Positions 50,572 to 59,478 are shown, counted from the first letter of the stretch. The stretch is 64,000 bases of DNA from Hydrogenovibrio halophilus DSM 15072 (GCF_000384235.1 NZ_KB913033.1:1619164-1683163), one strand, 5' to 3'. Made by a program: numbers and translations. The notes: a model not told the origin generated them from the sequence alone.

Positions 50572-52465
50572 TGCCATGATCCGCTGGGTAGAGCGGTTGT
50601 CGCCCTTGATTGCGGTGTTTCTGATTCTGGGGATTTCCGTGGTTTTCTGGCTGCATTATGTGCAGACGGAGCAACGTTCGCATCGCATTGCCGTGGAAGA
50701 CGCGTCCAATTTTTCCCATTCGGTTGCTCAGTACCGCAATTTTTACGCCACCCAGATCATTCCGGCTCTGGATCAGTATGACGTGCCGGTCACGCACGAT
50801 TATGCGATCGAAGACGGCAGCATTCCGCTGCCGGCCACCTTTGCCATTGATTTTGGTGACAAGCTGTCGGAAGAATCGCAGTACAGGGTCCGTCTCTACA
50901 GCGACCAACCTTTTGCCTGGCGGGAAAACGGGGGCATTCGGGATGCGTTTCAAAAAGACGCGATGGACTATCTGCGCGACCACCCGGCTGAAAGCTACAG
51001 CCGCTATGAAGTGATCGACGAGCAGAAGGTGCTGCGGTTTGCGGTGGCCGATGTGTTTAAAGACCAGGCCTGTGTCAGCTGTCACAACAGCTATCCGGGC
51101 ACCCCCAGAACCGATTGGGTGCTGGGCGATGTGCGCGGGGTGCTGGAAGTGCAGCGTCCGGTGTCGTCTCTGCAGGCGGTGAGCAATCAGTCGGCCTGGG
51201 TCACCTTTGGGGCCATGTTGCTGATGGCGCTGACGGCCACACTGATTCTGTCTCTGGTGCTGCGACGGATGAAACAGGCCCTGGCCACATCGCGCCAGCA
51301 ACAGAAAGCCTTGTCGCAAGCGCGGGATGAAGCCGAAAGGGCCAACCAGGCCAAATCCGATTTTCTTTCGGCCATGAGCCATGAGTTGCGCACCCCACTG
51401 AATTCGATCATCGGCTTTTCGCAGTTGCTGGAACTGGAAGATCTGAGCGCGGATCAGAAAAACCAGATCGGCATCATTCATGGCAGTGGCAAGCATTTGC
51501 TGCAACTGATTGACGATGTGCTGGCGTTCGCCAAACTGGAAAGCGGTCAGCTTCGAATCCAGATCGAAGAAGTCAACGTCAAGTCCGTGATTCAAGAGGT
51601 GCTGACCCTGACGCAGCAGGAGCGTGATGCGAGGGGGATCGAACTGGTATTTGAACCGGTCCGGTCCGAAGAATATCTGAATGTGGATCGCCTGCGATTG
51701 AAACAGGTGGTCCTGAACCTGATGAGCAACGCGATCAAATACAACCGCGAAGGCGGGCAGATTCGATTGAGTTGTCGAACGCTGACGCAAGAGGGTCGAC
51801 CCTACTGGGCGATGACCATCGCGGATACGGGAGAAGGCATTGCGCCGGACAAACTGGAGCAGTTGTTTGAACCCTTCAACCGGCTGGGATATGAAAATTC
51901 GGACATTGAGGGCACCGGCATTGGGTTGAGCATTACCAAAGATCTGGTGGAAACCATGGAAGGCTCGATTGAGGTCGAAAGCCAAGTGGGCGTTGGGACG
52001 ACATTTTCCATTGCGTTTCCACTGGCCCGGGAAACGGCCCGGACCGGGTCCTGTGATGCGTCCACTGAAGCCTCCGCTCAGGAGTCGATGGCCAGTTGTG
52101 TTTATGCCGCAACCGACCCTCAGGCTCTGCAGGCGGTGTCGCAATGGGCCGAAACCGCTGGCGCGCAGCTGGCGTTGCGCATTGCCCCGACCCGGAACAA
52201 TCTTCTGGATCAGCTGGCTCAGCGTCCGCCTGATGCGGTGATGCTGGATGTGGCTTTTGTGCTGGCTCAGCCGGATGCTCAGCATTTTTTGACTCAGTTG
52301 AACGAGCGCTTGACGACGCAACCGGTGCTGTTTCTGTATCAAACCCGGGAACAGGCCGATTTTTGCCAGGCCTGGTTGTCGTATCAGCCCGCCTGGGCGT
52401 GTCGGGAGTTTGAAGCCGAGGCGGTGAGCGAATTCTGGCAGGCTCATTTGTTGAATGACATCTGA
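50561..52465 (+). CDS. heme c-sensor histidine kinase (Tll0287/DUF3365-like) with pseudo-receiver
   Basis: A 634-aa membrane kinase. Helix 1 lies at about residues 14-34. The periplasmic domain resembles the Tll0287/DUF3365 heme-sensor fold and carries CVSCH (Cys171, Cys174, His175), a covalent c-type heme attachment motif. Helix 2 is at about 207-230. HisKA with His274 ([12 protein letters not shown]), HATPase (NLMSNAIKY, ADTGEGI) and a C-terminal receiver-like domain (AVMLDVAFV) follow. It probably senses redox state, oxygen or NO. ATG 50561 is chosen; ATG 50555 is possible. It overlaps the gene before it and its stop lies 17 bases before the next start. Confidence 0.88.
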   Translation: MKADAMIRWVERLSPLIAVFLILGISVVFWLHYVQTEQRSHRIAVEDASNFSHSVAQYRNFYATQIIPALDQYDVPVTHDYAIEDGSIPLPATFAIDFGDKLSEESQYRVRLYSDQPFAWRENGGIRDAFQKDAMDYLRDHPAESYSRYEVIDEQKVLRFAVADVFKDQACVSCHNSYPGTPRTDWVLGDVRGVLEVQRPVSSLQAVSNQSAWVTFGAMLLMALTATLILSLVLRRMKQALATSRQQQKALSQARDEAERANQAKSDFLSAMSHELRTPLNSIIGFSQLLELEDLSADQKNQIGIIHGSGKHLLQLIDDVLAFAKLESGQLRIQIEEVNVKSVIQEVLTLTQQERDARGIELVFEPVRSEEYLNVDRLRLKQVVLNLMSNAIKYNREGGQIRLSCRTLTQEGRPYWAMTIADTGEGIAPDKLEQLFEPFNRLGYENSDIEGTGIGLSITKDLVETMEGSIEVESQVGVGTTFSIAFPLARETARTGSCDASTEASAQESMASCVYAATDPQALQAVSQWAETAGAQLALRIAPTRNNLLDQLAQRPPDAVMLDVAFVLAQPDAQHFLTQLNERLTTQPVLFLYQTREQADFCQAWLSYQPAWACREFEAEAVSEFWQAHLLNDI

Positions 52466-52481
52466 TGGTGGAGTGAAAATC

Positions 52482-53300
52482 GTGCGTTGGATGATGGTTA
52501 TAGGAATGGGGTGGCTTCTGGCCGGTCAGGTCTGGGCGCAAGACCGCCTGATACTGGGTGTGGTGCCGCAACAAAGCCCGTTAAAGCTTTATCAGAACTG
52601 GCAACCGGTCGCGGCGCATCTGTCAGGCGTGACCGGTCGGGAAGTGGTGTTTGAAACCGAAAAGTCGATTGCCGAGTTCGAAACCCAGTTGGCCAAGGGG
52701 CGCTACGATATGGCTTACATGAACCCTTATCATTATGTCGTGGCGCACCAACAACAGGGGTATCTGGCCAGGTTCCGCCGGGAAGGCGATATTCGGGGCA
52801 TACTGGTGTCAACCCATTCCACGTTTGAACCGCAGAAACTTCTGGCCAGACCGGTGCTGTTTCCTTCGCCCAATGCGTTTGCCGCGACTCTGGTGATCAA
52901 ATACGAAATGCTGGAAAACTTTGATCTGGCGATTGAGGCCAAAGGGCTGGTCCGTTATGTGAATTCGCATGACTCGGTTTACAAAGGCGTGGCCAGAGGC
53001 GTGGGCGACTATGGCGGGGGCGTGGAACGAACGTTTCGTGCTTTTGATGCGGACGAAGACAAAGGCAAACTGCAGGTGGTGTATCGCACGGCCCCTTATC
53101 CCAGCCATCCGATTGCGTTTCATCCCCGCCTGACGCCTGCCACGGCCAGCCAGTTGACGCAGGCCTGGCAAACCCTGCCGCAGAAGGTGATGGATCCATT
53201 GGGGTTTGCGCGTCTGATGCCAGTGGAGGATGACGATTATGCGCCGATTCGTGCCTTGCGGGCGCGTCTGTCGGTGAAACCTGTGAGCGAAGGAAAGTAA
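52482..53300 (+). CDS. PhnD-like periplasmic binding protein
   Basis: A 272-aa secreted protein with a signal peptide ([16 protein letters not shown]), then a phosphate/phosphite/phosphonate-type binding fold: [51 protein letters not shown] 52482 is chosen because GGAG (52470-52473) is 8 bases upstream and the signal peptide follows; ATG 52455 has no ribosome-binding site. No ABC partner is present. Its stop overlaps the start of the next kinase (TAATG), so it is likely to be a ligand-presenting subunit for that kinase. It is the stand-alone counterpart of the fused domain in the kinase at 41294. Confidence 0.87.
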   Translation: MRWMMVIGMGWLLAGQVWAQDRLILGVVPQQSPLKLYQNWQPVAAHLSGVTGREVVFETEKSIAEFETQLAKGRYDMAYMNPYHYVVAHQQQGYLARFRREGDIRGILVSTHSTFEPQKLLARPVLFPSPNAFAATLVIKYEMLENFDLAIEAKGLVRYVNSHDSVYKGVARGVGDYGGGVERTFRAFDADEDKGKLQVVYRTAPYPSHPIAFHPRLTPATASQLTQAWQTLPQKVMDPLGFARLMPVEDDDYAPIRALRARLSVKPVSEGK

Positions 53301-55537
53301 TGTCGTTTCGTTACAAATTCCTGCTGACGTTCATTCTCGCCGAAGTGCTGTTTGTGTCCGCCATCGTGGCTTTGAATTTTGCGGCCCTGAAAGAGACCTC
53401 AGGCAAACTGGTTTCAGACCAGTTGACCTCTTCCGGTCAATTGATGGCCGAGTCGGCCAAGGTGCCGTTGCTGGTCAGGGATCTGGCCACATTGGACAAC
53501 GCCCTTGAAACCTTCATCGGACTGAAAAACATTGTCGCCGCCGGGGTTTGGGATGAGGAAGGGCGACCGTTGTCGATAAAAGGCAACAAGGCATTGCTTG
53601 ATCAGTTCTCCACCCTGATGCGTTCACACAACCTGAATCGGGAAAAAACCTGGCTGGCGCTGTCTGCGCCTGACATGCAGGCATCGCAATCGCTGCTGGG
53701 ACACCAGGTGGATGTGACCATGGAAGAACACCGGTTGGGGCAGGTTCGCTTTGTGTACGATGCCTCCTCACTGGTGGCCATTACCGAACGCAACCGCAAC
53801 TGGACGCTGAGTGTGTTTGCGATTGAAATGCTGTTGGCCACCATTGTGGCGTTGTGGCTTGGGTGGCGGATCACCCGTTCCCTGAGCACGTTGACCGGTA
53901 CGGCGATGAAGGTGTCCCGGCATCACGATCTGAGCGAAAGCGATTTTCCCAGAAGCAATGATGAAATCGGACAGCTTTCCGAGGCCATGAAAATCATGGC
54001 CGACCAAATTGCCGAGCGCACGCAAAAGCTGCAGCAAGCGCAAAGTTCGGCGGAAGCGGCGAATCGGGCCAAATCCGAGTTTGTGGCCAATATGAGCCAT
54101 GAAATCCGCACGCCATTGAACGGCATTATCGGCTTGAGCCAGTTGCCCAAACAATCGGTTTCAAGAGAGGAAATGGCCGGTCGACTGGAAAAGGTCTGTG
54201 CTTCCGGTCAGCTGCTGTTGACCATCATCAATGACATTCTGGATTTTTCCAAAATCGAAGCGGGCAAGATGACGGTGTCGCCGCAACCGACCGATTTGAA
54301 AGCGTTGGTAAAGGACTTGTCGGGTTTGTTTGAGACATTGGCGCAGAGCAAGGGGCTGGCGCTGAAAGTGGAGCTGGAAGAACCGCTTTCACCGTGTGTG
54401 ACCCTGGACGCCATGCGTTTGAAGCAGGTGTTGAGCAATCTGATCAATAATGCGATTAAGTTTACCGAGCAGGGTGGCATTGCGATCACAGTGCGAGGGC
54501 ACAAAGCCGATGATCACCAGGCCTGGTTGTTTTTTGAGGTCGCAGACACAGGCATCGGCATGACCGAAGCGCAACAGACACAGCTGTTTCAGGCGTTCAG
54601 TCAGGCGGATACGAGCATCACCCGTGAATATGGCGGCACGGGTCTGGGATTGGTGATCAGCCAGAAACTGGTGCGACTGATGGGGGGCGATGCGATTGCC
54701 CTGGACAGCCAGCCCGGAAAAGGCTCACGGTTTTCGTTTGCTCTGCCTTATGCGGCCTGTTCGGAATCCGAAACACTCGATACGGACTCAGACACATCGC
54801 CTTCGAAGAGCATTGAACCGGAACAACAGCGCTTTCAGGGGCAGGTGCTGCTGGTGGAGGACAATCTGATCAATCAGGAAGTGGCCAAAGCCATGCTCAA
54901 GGCGTTGGGATTGTCGCCAGTGGTGGTCAGTCGTGGGGCCGAAGCGGTTGAGGTGTGTCAGAAGCAGTCGTTTGATCTGATTTTAATGGACATTCAGATG
55001 CCGGGCATGGACGGCTATGAAACCACGCGCCGCATTCGTCAGAGACATCCGGCGGTCCCGATCATTGCGCTGACGGCAGCGGCACTGATCGAAGACCGCG
55101 ACAAAGCACTGGAAGCCGGGATGAATGAGCATTTGCCCAAACCCATTGATTTTCCCAGTCTGTCGCACTGTCTGAGTCAGTACCTGCCTTGTCAGAACGA
55201 AGCGGGTCAGGTGGGTCAGAAAGGGTTGTTGCTCTGGGCCGCCGATCCGAACTGGCTCAAACCCTGGTTGCATCGGTTCAAAGCGCATTCGCGCGTGTAT
55301 GTGGCCCCCGATCGCCAAAAGGTGAAAGCACTTCTCGACAAAGAAGCCAACATTCACCTGGTCGCGATCGTCGACCCGATACCGGAACAGGAGATTCTGC
55401 TGTTGCGAGAACGTCATCCCCGGATCGATTGGCTGATTCTGATGTCGGACAACGACGATGCCGAAGTGGACTGCGAACAAAACGGACTGAGCCGTCTGAC
55501 CCCGAAAGCGCTTTTGGATGCCATGCGACAGTCATGA
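53300..55537 (+). CDS. hybrid histidine kinase coupled to the PhnD-like protein
   Basis: A 745-aa protein. Helix 1 lies at about residues 7-28, a periplasmic domain of about 140 residues follows, helix 2 is at about 170-192, then HAMP. HisKA has His267 ([11 protein letters not shown]), HATPase has [16 protein letters not shown] and GTGLGL, and the receiver has Asp564 ([13 protein letters not shown]). A C-terminal tail of about 120 residues again looks like a degenerate receiver ([11 protein letters not shown] start). One base of overlap with the binding-protein gene indicates coupling. It is last kinase of the array, 100 bases before the HTH-receiver gene. An exact palindrome lies before the G1 box. 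Confidence 0.91.
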   Translation: MSFRYKFLLTFILAEVLFVSAIVALNFAALKETSGKLVSDQLTSSGQLMAESAKVPLLVRDLATLDNALETFIGLKNIVAAGVWDEEGRPLSIKGNKALLDQFSTLMRSHNLNREKTWLALSAPDMQASQSLLGHQVDVTMEEHRLGQVRFVYDASSLVAITERNRNWTLSVFAIEMLLATIVALWLGWRITRSLSTLTGTAMKVSRHHDLSESDFPRSNDEIGQLSEAMKIMADQIAERTQKLQQAQSSAEAANRAKSEFVANMSHEIRTPLNGIIGLSQLPKQSVSREEMAGRLEKVCASGQLLLTIINDILDFSKIEAGKMTVSPQPTDLKALVKDLSGLFETLAQSKGLALKVELEEPLSPCVTLDAMRLKQVLSNLINNAIKFTEQGGIAITVRGHKADDHQAWLFFEVADTGIGMTEAQQTQLFQAFSQADTSITREYGGTGLGLVISQKLVRLMGGDAIALDSQPGKGSRFSFALPYAACSESETLDTDSDTSPSKSIEPEQQRFQGQVLLVEDNLINQEVAKAMLKALGLSPVVVSRGAEAVEVCQKQSFDLILMDIQMPGMDGYETTRRIRQRHPAVPIIALTAAALIEDRDKALEAGMNEHLPKPIDFPSLSHCLSQYLPCQNEAGQVGQKGLLLWAADPNWLKPWLHRFKAHSRVYVAPDRQKVKALLDKEANIHLVAIVDPIPEQEILLLRERHPRIDWLILMSDNDDAEVDCEQNGLSRLTPKALLDAMRQS
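54516..54527. repeat. iterated palindrome ACCAGGCCTGGT, copy 14
   Basis: Exact copy in the ATPase domain of the last kinase, read as His-Gln-Ala-Trp, at the position homologous to copy 12. Confidence 0.9.
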
Positions 55538-55637
55538 CGAATAGGGTGATGGATGCGCTTTTTCTGTTACTTTTATGCGTTTGGTTTCTTTTGTTGCGTT
55601 CTTTTGTCGTAAAATAGACCAAAACGAATCATGGTAA

Positions 55638-56261
55638 ATGGCCAAGGTGAATAAACGCATTATGACGGAAACAACCAGAATGACTTCGGACGACTTTATC
55701 ACAACCACCAAAGCCTGCGAGCTACTGGGTGTGTCCAAAACCGTGATCAAACGGATGGTGGATCAGGGAGAGATTGATTCATGGCGAACCACAGGTGGCC
55801 ACAGGCGTTTGAGCAAAGCGTCGGTGATGGCGCATCTGGAAGCCATCCGCGGGACTTCCAACACGGTGGTCCCGGCGGATCACACGGTTCGCGTGATGAT
55901 TCTGGATGACGATCCCGTGACCCAGTCCATCATTGCCAACTATCTGGATCGGTTTTTTGCTGACGTGGATTACGAACAGGCCATGGATGGGTATGAAGGG
56001 CTGATCAAAGCCGGTCAGGGCAATTTTGATCTGATTCTGGTGGATCTGCACATGCCGAAAATGGACGGCTATGCCGCCATTGATGCACTGCAATCTCTGG
56101 ACACCACTCAGCATACCACCATCGTGGTCATCACCGCCGATGAGCGCAAAGACGTGGATATGGATCGGTTGGGTGATGAAAAAGTGGTGCTGACCAAGCC
56201 GCTGGCGCTGGATGTCATCGGCCAGTTTGTGCGTTATGAAAAGGCGATTAAGTCAGTCTGA
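55638..56261 (+). CDS. HTH (excisionase/MerR-type)-receiver protein
   Basis: A 207-aa protein with an N-terminal DNA-binding domain of the excisionase/HTH_17 type (TTTKACELLGVSKTVIKRMV, then IDSWRTTGGHRRLS). A C-terminal receiver with phospho-acceptor Asp136 (LILVDLHMPKMDG), acidic residues in MILDDDPV and switch Lys in VVLTKPLA follows. The order is reversed from usual response regulators. As the first gene after the kinases and the only DNA-binding regulator nearby, it is the natural end point of their relay. ATG 55662 is an alternative start; no strong ribosome-binding site decides. Confidence 0.88.
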   Translation: MAKVNKRIMTETTRMTSDDFITTTKACELLGVSKTVIKRMVDQGEIDSWRTTGGHRRLSKASVMAHLEAIRGTSNTVVPADHTVRVMILDDDPVTQSIIANYLDRFFADVDYEQAMDGYEGLIKAGQGNFDLILVDLHMPKMDGYAAIDALQSLDTTQHTTIVVITADERKDVDMDRLGDEKVVLTKPLALDVIGQFVRYEKAIKSV

Positions 56262-56289
56262 CTGAGCCATCATTGCACGGGTTCCCTGG

Positions 56290-56420
56290 ACGAAACGAAG
56301 CACTCGGAGCCGGGAAGCGAAATACTCGACGTCCGAAGAAGCACATCGAGAAAACAGGTTCCTGCGCGACCTCTGCACAAATTCATGAATCGAAGAAACG
56401 ACAGTCAACATTCAGGTTAG
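56290..56420. mobile_element. decayed copy of the 169-bp element
   Basis: AAAACAGGTTCCTGCGCGAC and the following CTCTGCACAAATTCATGAA closely match the right part of copy A. After TGAA an extra stretch of about 16 bases (TCGAAGAAACGACAGTCA) separates it from the terminal ACATTCAGGTTAG. The left part is only weakly alike and no left terminal repeat is seen, so the left boundary is approximate. Confidence 0.65.
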
Positions 56421-56602
56421 GCGATTTGACGTCCCTTCCGTTCCAAAAAGCGACGGAACTGTCTGGTCGCGCGATCCGGCGTGGCCATATTGATGCGGCA
56501 GTGAGAACACTGCAGATAAAAGCAATCGGCTTCTGAGGGTTTCGGGATAAGCCTGCCGATTTTGCAGGCCTGGCAGAGGGGATGTTGGTTGATTTGTGAC
56601 AC
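56417..56602 (-). CDS. small zinc-ribbon-like protein
   Basis: A 61-aa ORF starting at GTG 56602, with AAGGA 9-11 bases upstream. Two CxxC pairs, CQAC (residues 10-13) and CSHC (32-35), with a further cysteine at 27, make a plausible zinc ribbon, followed by a basic tail (TRQFRRFLERKGRQ). Its TAA stop lies within the terminal repeat of the decayed 169-bp element, so the element may have supplied the 3' end. The length is too short for certainty and no family is recognised. Confidence 0.5.
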   Translation of the reverse strand: MSQINQHPLCQACKIGRLIPKPSEADCFYLQCSHCRINMATPDRATRQFRRFLERKGRQIA

Positions 56603-57326
56603 GTGATCGGTTCCTTTTGTATTTGTCTCCGGGGCACCGATTCCCGAGAGCTATTTTTTGAGCGTTCTTCGTGTCATGAGCAAAGAACGCCTGCTTGATA
56701 TGGCCCAATTGTAAGGAGTGCAACCCTGGGCTTTCGTTCGTTCTACCTTTTCGATACGAACTGAAGGGCATTATGTTCGATTGATTCAAAAAAACAAATC
56801 CGATCTTTTTTCCCTCCAATAAAAAAAATTCATTTTAGTGTTCACTGATGTTTGTGTCTTATCGAGTGAAGGGCGTACCAGACAGATGCATAACTCAGCC
56901 GGGCAGATCCGATTTTTCCATCCTTTCCTTTATCGGGATAATGAGTCAAAGAATTTGTATTTGCAGAACCTGAATGCCTGTTTTTTAAAAACAGGGTATT
57001 TAGCTTATGAGGTATCGCCTTTTTATGATTGACTTGTTGCGGTTATTGAGATTAAAATTTATTATGTATTTTCCTTGTTTTTTCAATTTTTGAATGACTG
57101 CCGATACCATGAGCATTATTACGAGAAGAGATTGTTCGTCCCAAAGTTGAACAAAATCTGTCTCAGGAAGACCTTTTCCGTTTTGATTTTTTCGTTTTGA
57201 TAAAGCGCAAGGTTGTTCATACATTGCCGAATCTGAAAAATAGGTCCTGTCTGGTGAATACTTGTGTTTTTTGTTCATGGTTGTTTGGTGGATAATAGGG
57301 TATTTAAGAATATTAAAAGGATGGTT
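56603..57326. other. AT-rich stretch without a convincing gene
   Basis: About 720 bases visibly poorer in GC than the flanks. A plus frame at 56838-57032 and a minus frame at 57000-57278 (92 aa, basic, no ribosome-binding site) are open, but neither has a recognisable domain or a supported start. It lies between the HTH-receiver gene with its decayed repeat and a small basic protein, and may be an old insertion or a boundary of transferred DNA. Confidence 0.5.
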
Positions 57327-57608
57327 ATGAAAAAAGCACTCGAAAAATGGATGCAGCAAAATCCGGAGAAATCCATGGGCCGTGGCCGAAAAAGCCGTTT
57401 TACCGAGTTTGAAGACGAATTGGTTGCGCTGTTGAAAGCCGGTTACACCACGCAAAAAGTGGCGCAGTATCTGAACGAGGTCGAAAAAGTGCCTTTCAAG
57501 AAAAAAGACGGCAAATATGTGGTCGCCGCTCTGTCAAACTATTTGCGCGATCTGTCGCAAAAACACGGCATTGTCCGCAAACGAGGTCGTGCTGCGATTT
57601 CCAGCTGA
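57327..57608 (+). CDS. small basic protein, possible HTH DNA-binding
   Basis: A 93-aa protein, rich in Lys and Arg. ATG 57327 is preceded by AAAAGG with 6-base spacing; ATG 57321 is too close. The core reads as two or three helices (FEDELVALLKAGYTTQKVAQYLNE), with GYTTQKVAQYL resembling a helix-turn-helix, flanked by basic RGRKSR and VRKRGR ends. This suggests nucleic-acid binding. I do not recognise the family. A strong terminator follows, so it is monocistronic. It stands beside an AT-rich stretch, which may indicate acquisition by transfer. Confidence 0.7.
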   Translation: MKKALEKWMQQNPEKSMGRGRKSRFTEFEDELVALLKAGYTTQKVAQYLNEVEKVPFKKKDGKYVVAALSNYLRDLSQKHGIVRKRGRAAISS

Positions 57609-57688
57609 TCCTTCTGCAAATAAGTCTGCAATAAAAGGGAACGAATGGACACGGCTGGCCGATGCCAGCCCATGATCCGTTTCCATTC

Positions 57689-57736
57689 AGCCTCTCAGAG
57701 AATTTCTTCTATGGCATTCTCTGAGAGGCTTTTTGC
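57689..57736 (+). terminator. strong intrinsic terminator
   Basis: A perfect 15-bp stem, AGCCTCTCAGAGAAT / ATTCTCTGAGAGGCT with a 12-base loop, then TTTTTGC. It separates the small basic protein from the phytochrome gene. Confidence 0.92.
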
Positions 57737-57773
57737 TTTCTATGAGTTGCACAACTCGTTTTGATTTAGGCAA

Positions 57774-57801
57774 TTGTCCCGTTGTGTAATATGCTTATAA
57801 T
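57774..57801 (+). promoter_or_regulatory. promoter of the bacteriophytochrome gene
   Basis: TTGTCC, a 16-base spacer and TATAAT. The predicted transcript starts near 57808, so the in-frame ATGs at 57791 and 57800 would not be transcribed. This supports ATG 57830. Confidence 0.6.
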
Positions 57802-57829
57802 GGTTGCAAACCGTGATGAGCATACGAGT

Positions 57830-59323
57830 ATGAAAGACAACGCTGTGTCCGATCCTTCCGGATTGCATCCTTGTGAAAAAGAAAAATTGCCTTGGTCAGG
57901 CCAGATTCAGCCATTCGGTGCCTTGATCGGGGTGGACAAAACCACCTTGAGCGTGACCCATGCCAGTGCCAATACGGCAGAGGTGTTGGGTCGGGCTCCC
58001 GAAACACTGTTTGGCCTGTCGGTGGAGGCCCTGTCATCCCAGCTGGCTGTGATTCTGGAGGAGATGGCATTTGAACCCACCGATCAGGTGTTTGAACGCC
58101 AGGTGGCCCTGGATGCCCATCCTTACTGGTTGCGGATCAGCCAGGATGCCCGTCATTACGTCATCGACATTCAATCCTACGACAAATCCGTTCAGGTGGC
58201 AGGCGCTTCGCCGGAACTCACACAAAAGCTGGCCTATTCTCCCGATACCGAAGAAGGCGCGCAATCCCTGTTCGATGCACTGGTAACGCTGGTTCGGCAA
58301 TTGACCGGTTATGACCGGGTGATGTTGTATCAGTTTCAACCGGATTGGAGCGGTCAGGTGGTGGCGGAAATCCGACGCTCGCGGCTTGGCAGTTACCTGG
58401 ATTTGCGCTTTCCAGCCTCGGACATCCCCAGAATTGCCCGGGATCTGTATGTGAAAAATGCCTCACGCACCATTTGCGATGCAAAAATGGACCCGGTTCC
58501 GATCTTGTCGGCCACGCAACAACCCATTGACCTGACCCATTCCGATACCCGCAGTGTGTCTCCTGTGCATTTGCAGTACCTTCAGAATATGGGGGTCTCG
58601 GCTTCCTTTTCCCTGCCGATTGTGATCCATCAATCCCTCTGGGGGCTGGTGGCCTGCCATCATTACACCCCCAAGCATCTGTTGCCCCAGGTCAAAAAAC
58701 AGGCGGTCACCCAGGTAGACCGATTCCGCAGGGCACTGCACGGTTATCTGGCCAAACGCAAAATGCAGCATTATGATCAGCGTGAGGCGGTTCTCAATCA
58801 ATTGGCCAATCGTCTGGGCCGTCTGTCCGACCGCCAGGCACTGCTTGACCAGTCGGCACCGGAAGTACTGGGGCTGTTGCATGCGCAGGGGTTTGCCTGG
58901 GTGGATGACGGTGCAATGCTGACAGCGGGCATTGTGCCCGACGCCTCGGCATTGAAAAAACTGGATGAATGGTTTCAGCAGGGCTGTGATGATTCGGATG
59001 TGTTTGTGAGCGACAGCCTGAAACGCGATGCTTTCGAAGACACAGGCCTTAAGGATGTGGCCGGGATGCTCGCAGTGCGGGTATGGAAGCAGCATCAATG
59101 GCAGCGTTGTTACTGGTTTAAGGAAGAAGTCGTGCGTGATCTGGTCTGGGCGGGAAATCCGGACAAACCGATCATGGAAAACGCAGACGTGGCCTCTTTG
59201 TCTCCCCGACGGTCATTTGACCGATGGGTGGAAACCCGCCGGGATCACAGTGCGCCTTTTGAGGATTTCGATGCGCTGACAGCCAGGCGGTTTATTCATG
59301 TGCTTTCCGAACGCGTGGGTTAA
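57830..59323 (+). CDS. bacteriophytochrome photosensory module without output domain
   Basis: A 497-aa protein covering only PAS, GAF and PHY domains. Near the start LHPCEKEKL has Cys15 at the biliverdin-attachment position of bacteriophytochromes, followed by SGQIQPFGALI. The GAF domain has the hallmark PASDIPRIARDLYV and the pocket block VSPVHLQYLQNMGV with the conserved His. The PHY tongue has PRRSFDRW, matching PRxSF. No kinase, GGDEF or other output follows, so signalling would need a partner protein. It is separated by 155 bases from a CheB-CheR fusion. No heme oxygenase is in the window. Confidence 0.92.
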   Translation: MKDNAVSDPSGLHPCEKEKLPWSGQIQPFGALIGVDKTTLSVTHASANTAEVLGRAPETLFGLSVEALSSQLAVILEEMAFEPTDQVFERQVALDAHPYWLRISQDARHYVIDIQSYDKSVQVAGASPELTQKLAYSPDTEEGAQSLFDALVTLVRQLTGYDRVMLYQFQPDWSGQVVAEIRRSRLGSYLDLRFPASDIPRIARDLYVKNASRTICDAKMDPVPILSATQQPIDLTHSDTRSVSPVHLQYLQNMGVSASFSLPIVIHQSLWGLVACHHYTPKHLLPQVKKQAVTQVDRFRRALHGYLAKRKMQHYDQREAVLNQLANRLGRLSDRQALLDQSAPEVLGLLHAQGFAWVDDGAMLTAGIVPDASALKKLDEWFQQGCDDSDVFVSDSLKRDAFEDTGLKDVAGMLAVRVWKQHQWQRCYWFKEEVVRDLVWAGNPDKPIMENADVASLSPRRSFDRWVETRRDHSAPFEDFDALTARRFIHVLSERVG

Positions 59324-59350
59324 GGCGAGCTAAGGCGGGCCAAGGCGGGT
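59321..59350. repeat. three tandem 10-bp units
   Basis: TAAGGCGAGC, TAAGGCGGGC and CAAGGCGGGT follow one another. The phytochrome stop codon TAA is the first three bases of unit 1. Confidence 0.7.
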
Positions 59351-59478
59351 AAAAAATTTGGTAGCGATTGAAAAAGACGTTACGATGGGGTTGTGTGTAT
59401 GGCATTTGTACAGATGTTGTAATGATTGAAGGTTTGTCGGGATCGCCAGTGTGACTGGGATCGTTTGAAGGATTAGAA

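Noticed and set aside
56838-57032. 64-aa plus-strand ORF
   Set aside because: No start signal, no domain, and atypical composition.
57000-57278. 92-aa basic minus-strand ORF divergent from the small HTH-like gene
   Set aside because: No ribosome-binding site and AT-rich low-complexity C-terminus. It could be real but cannot be supported.
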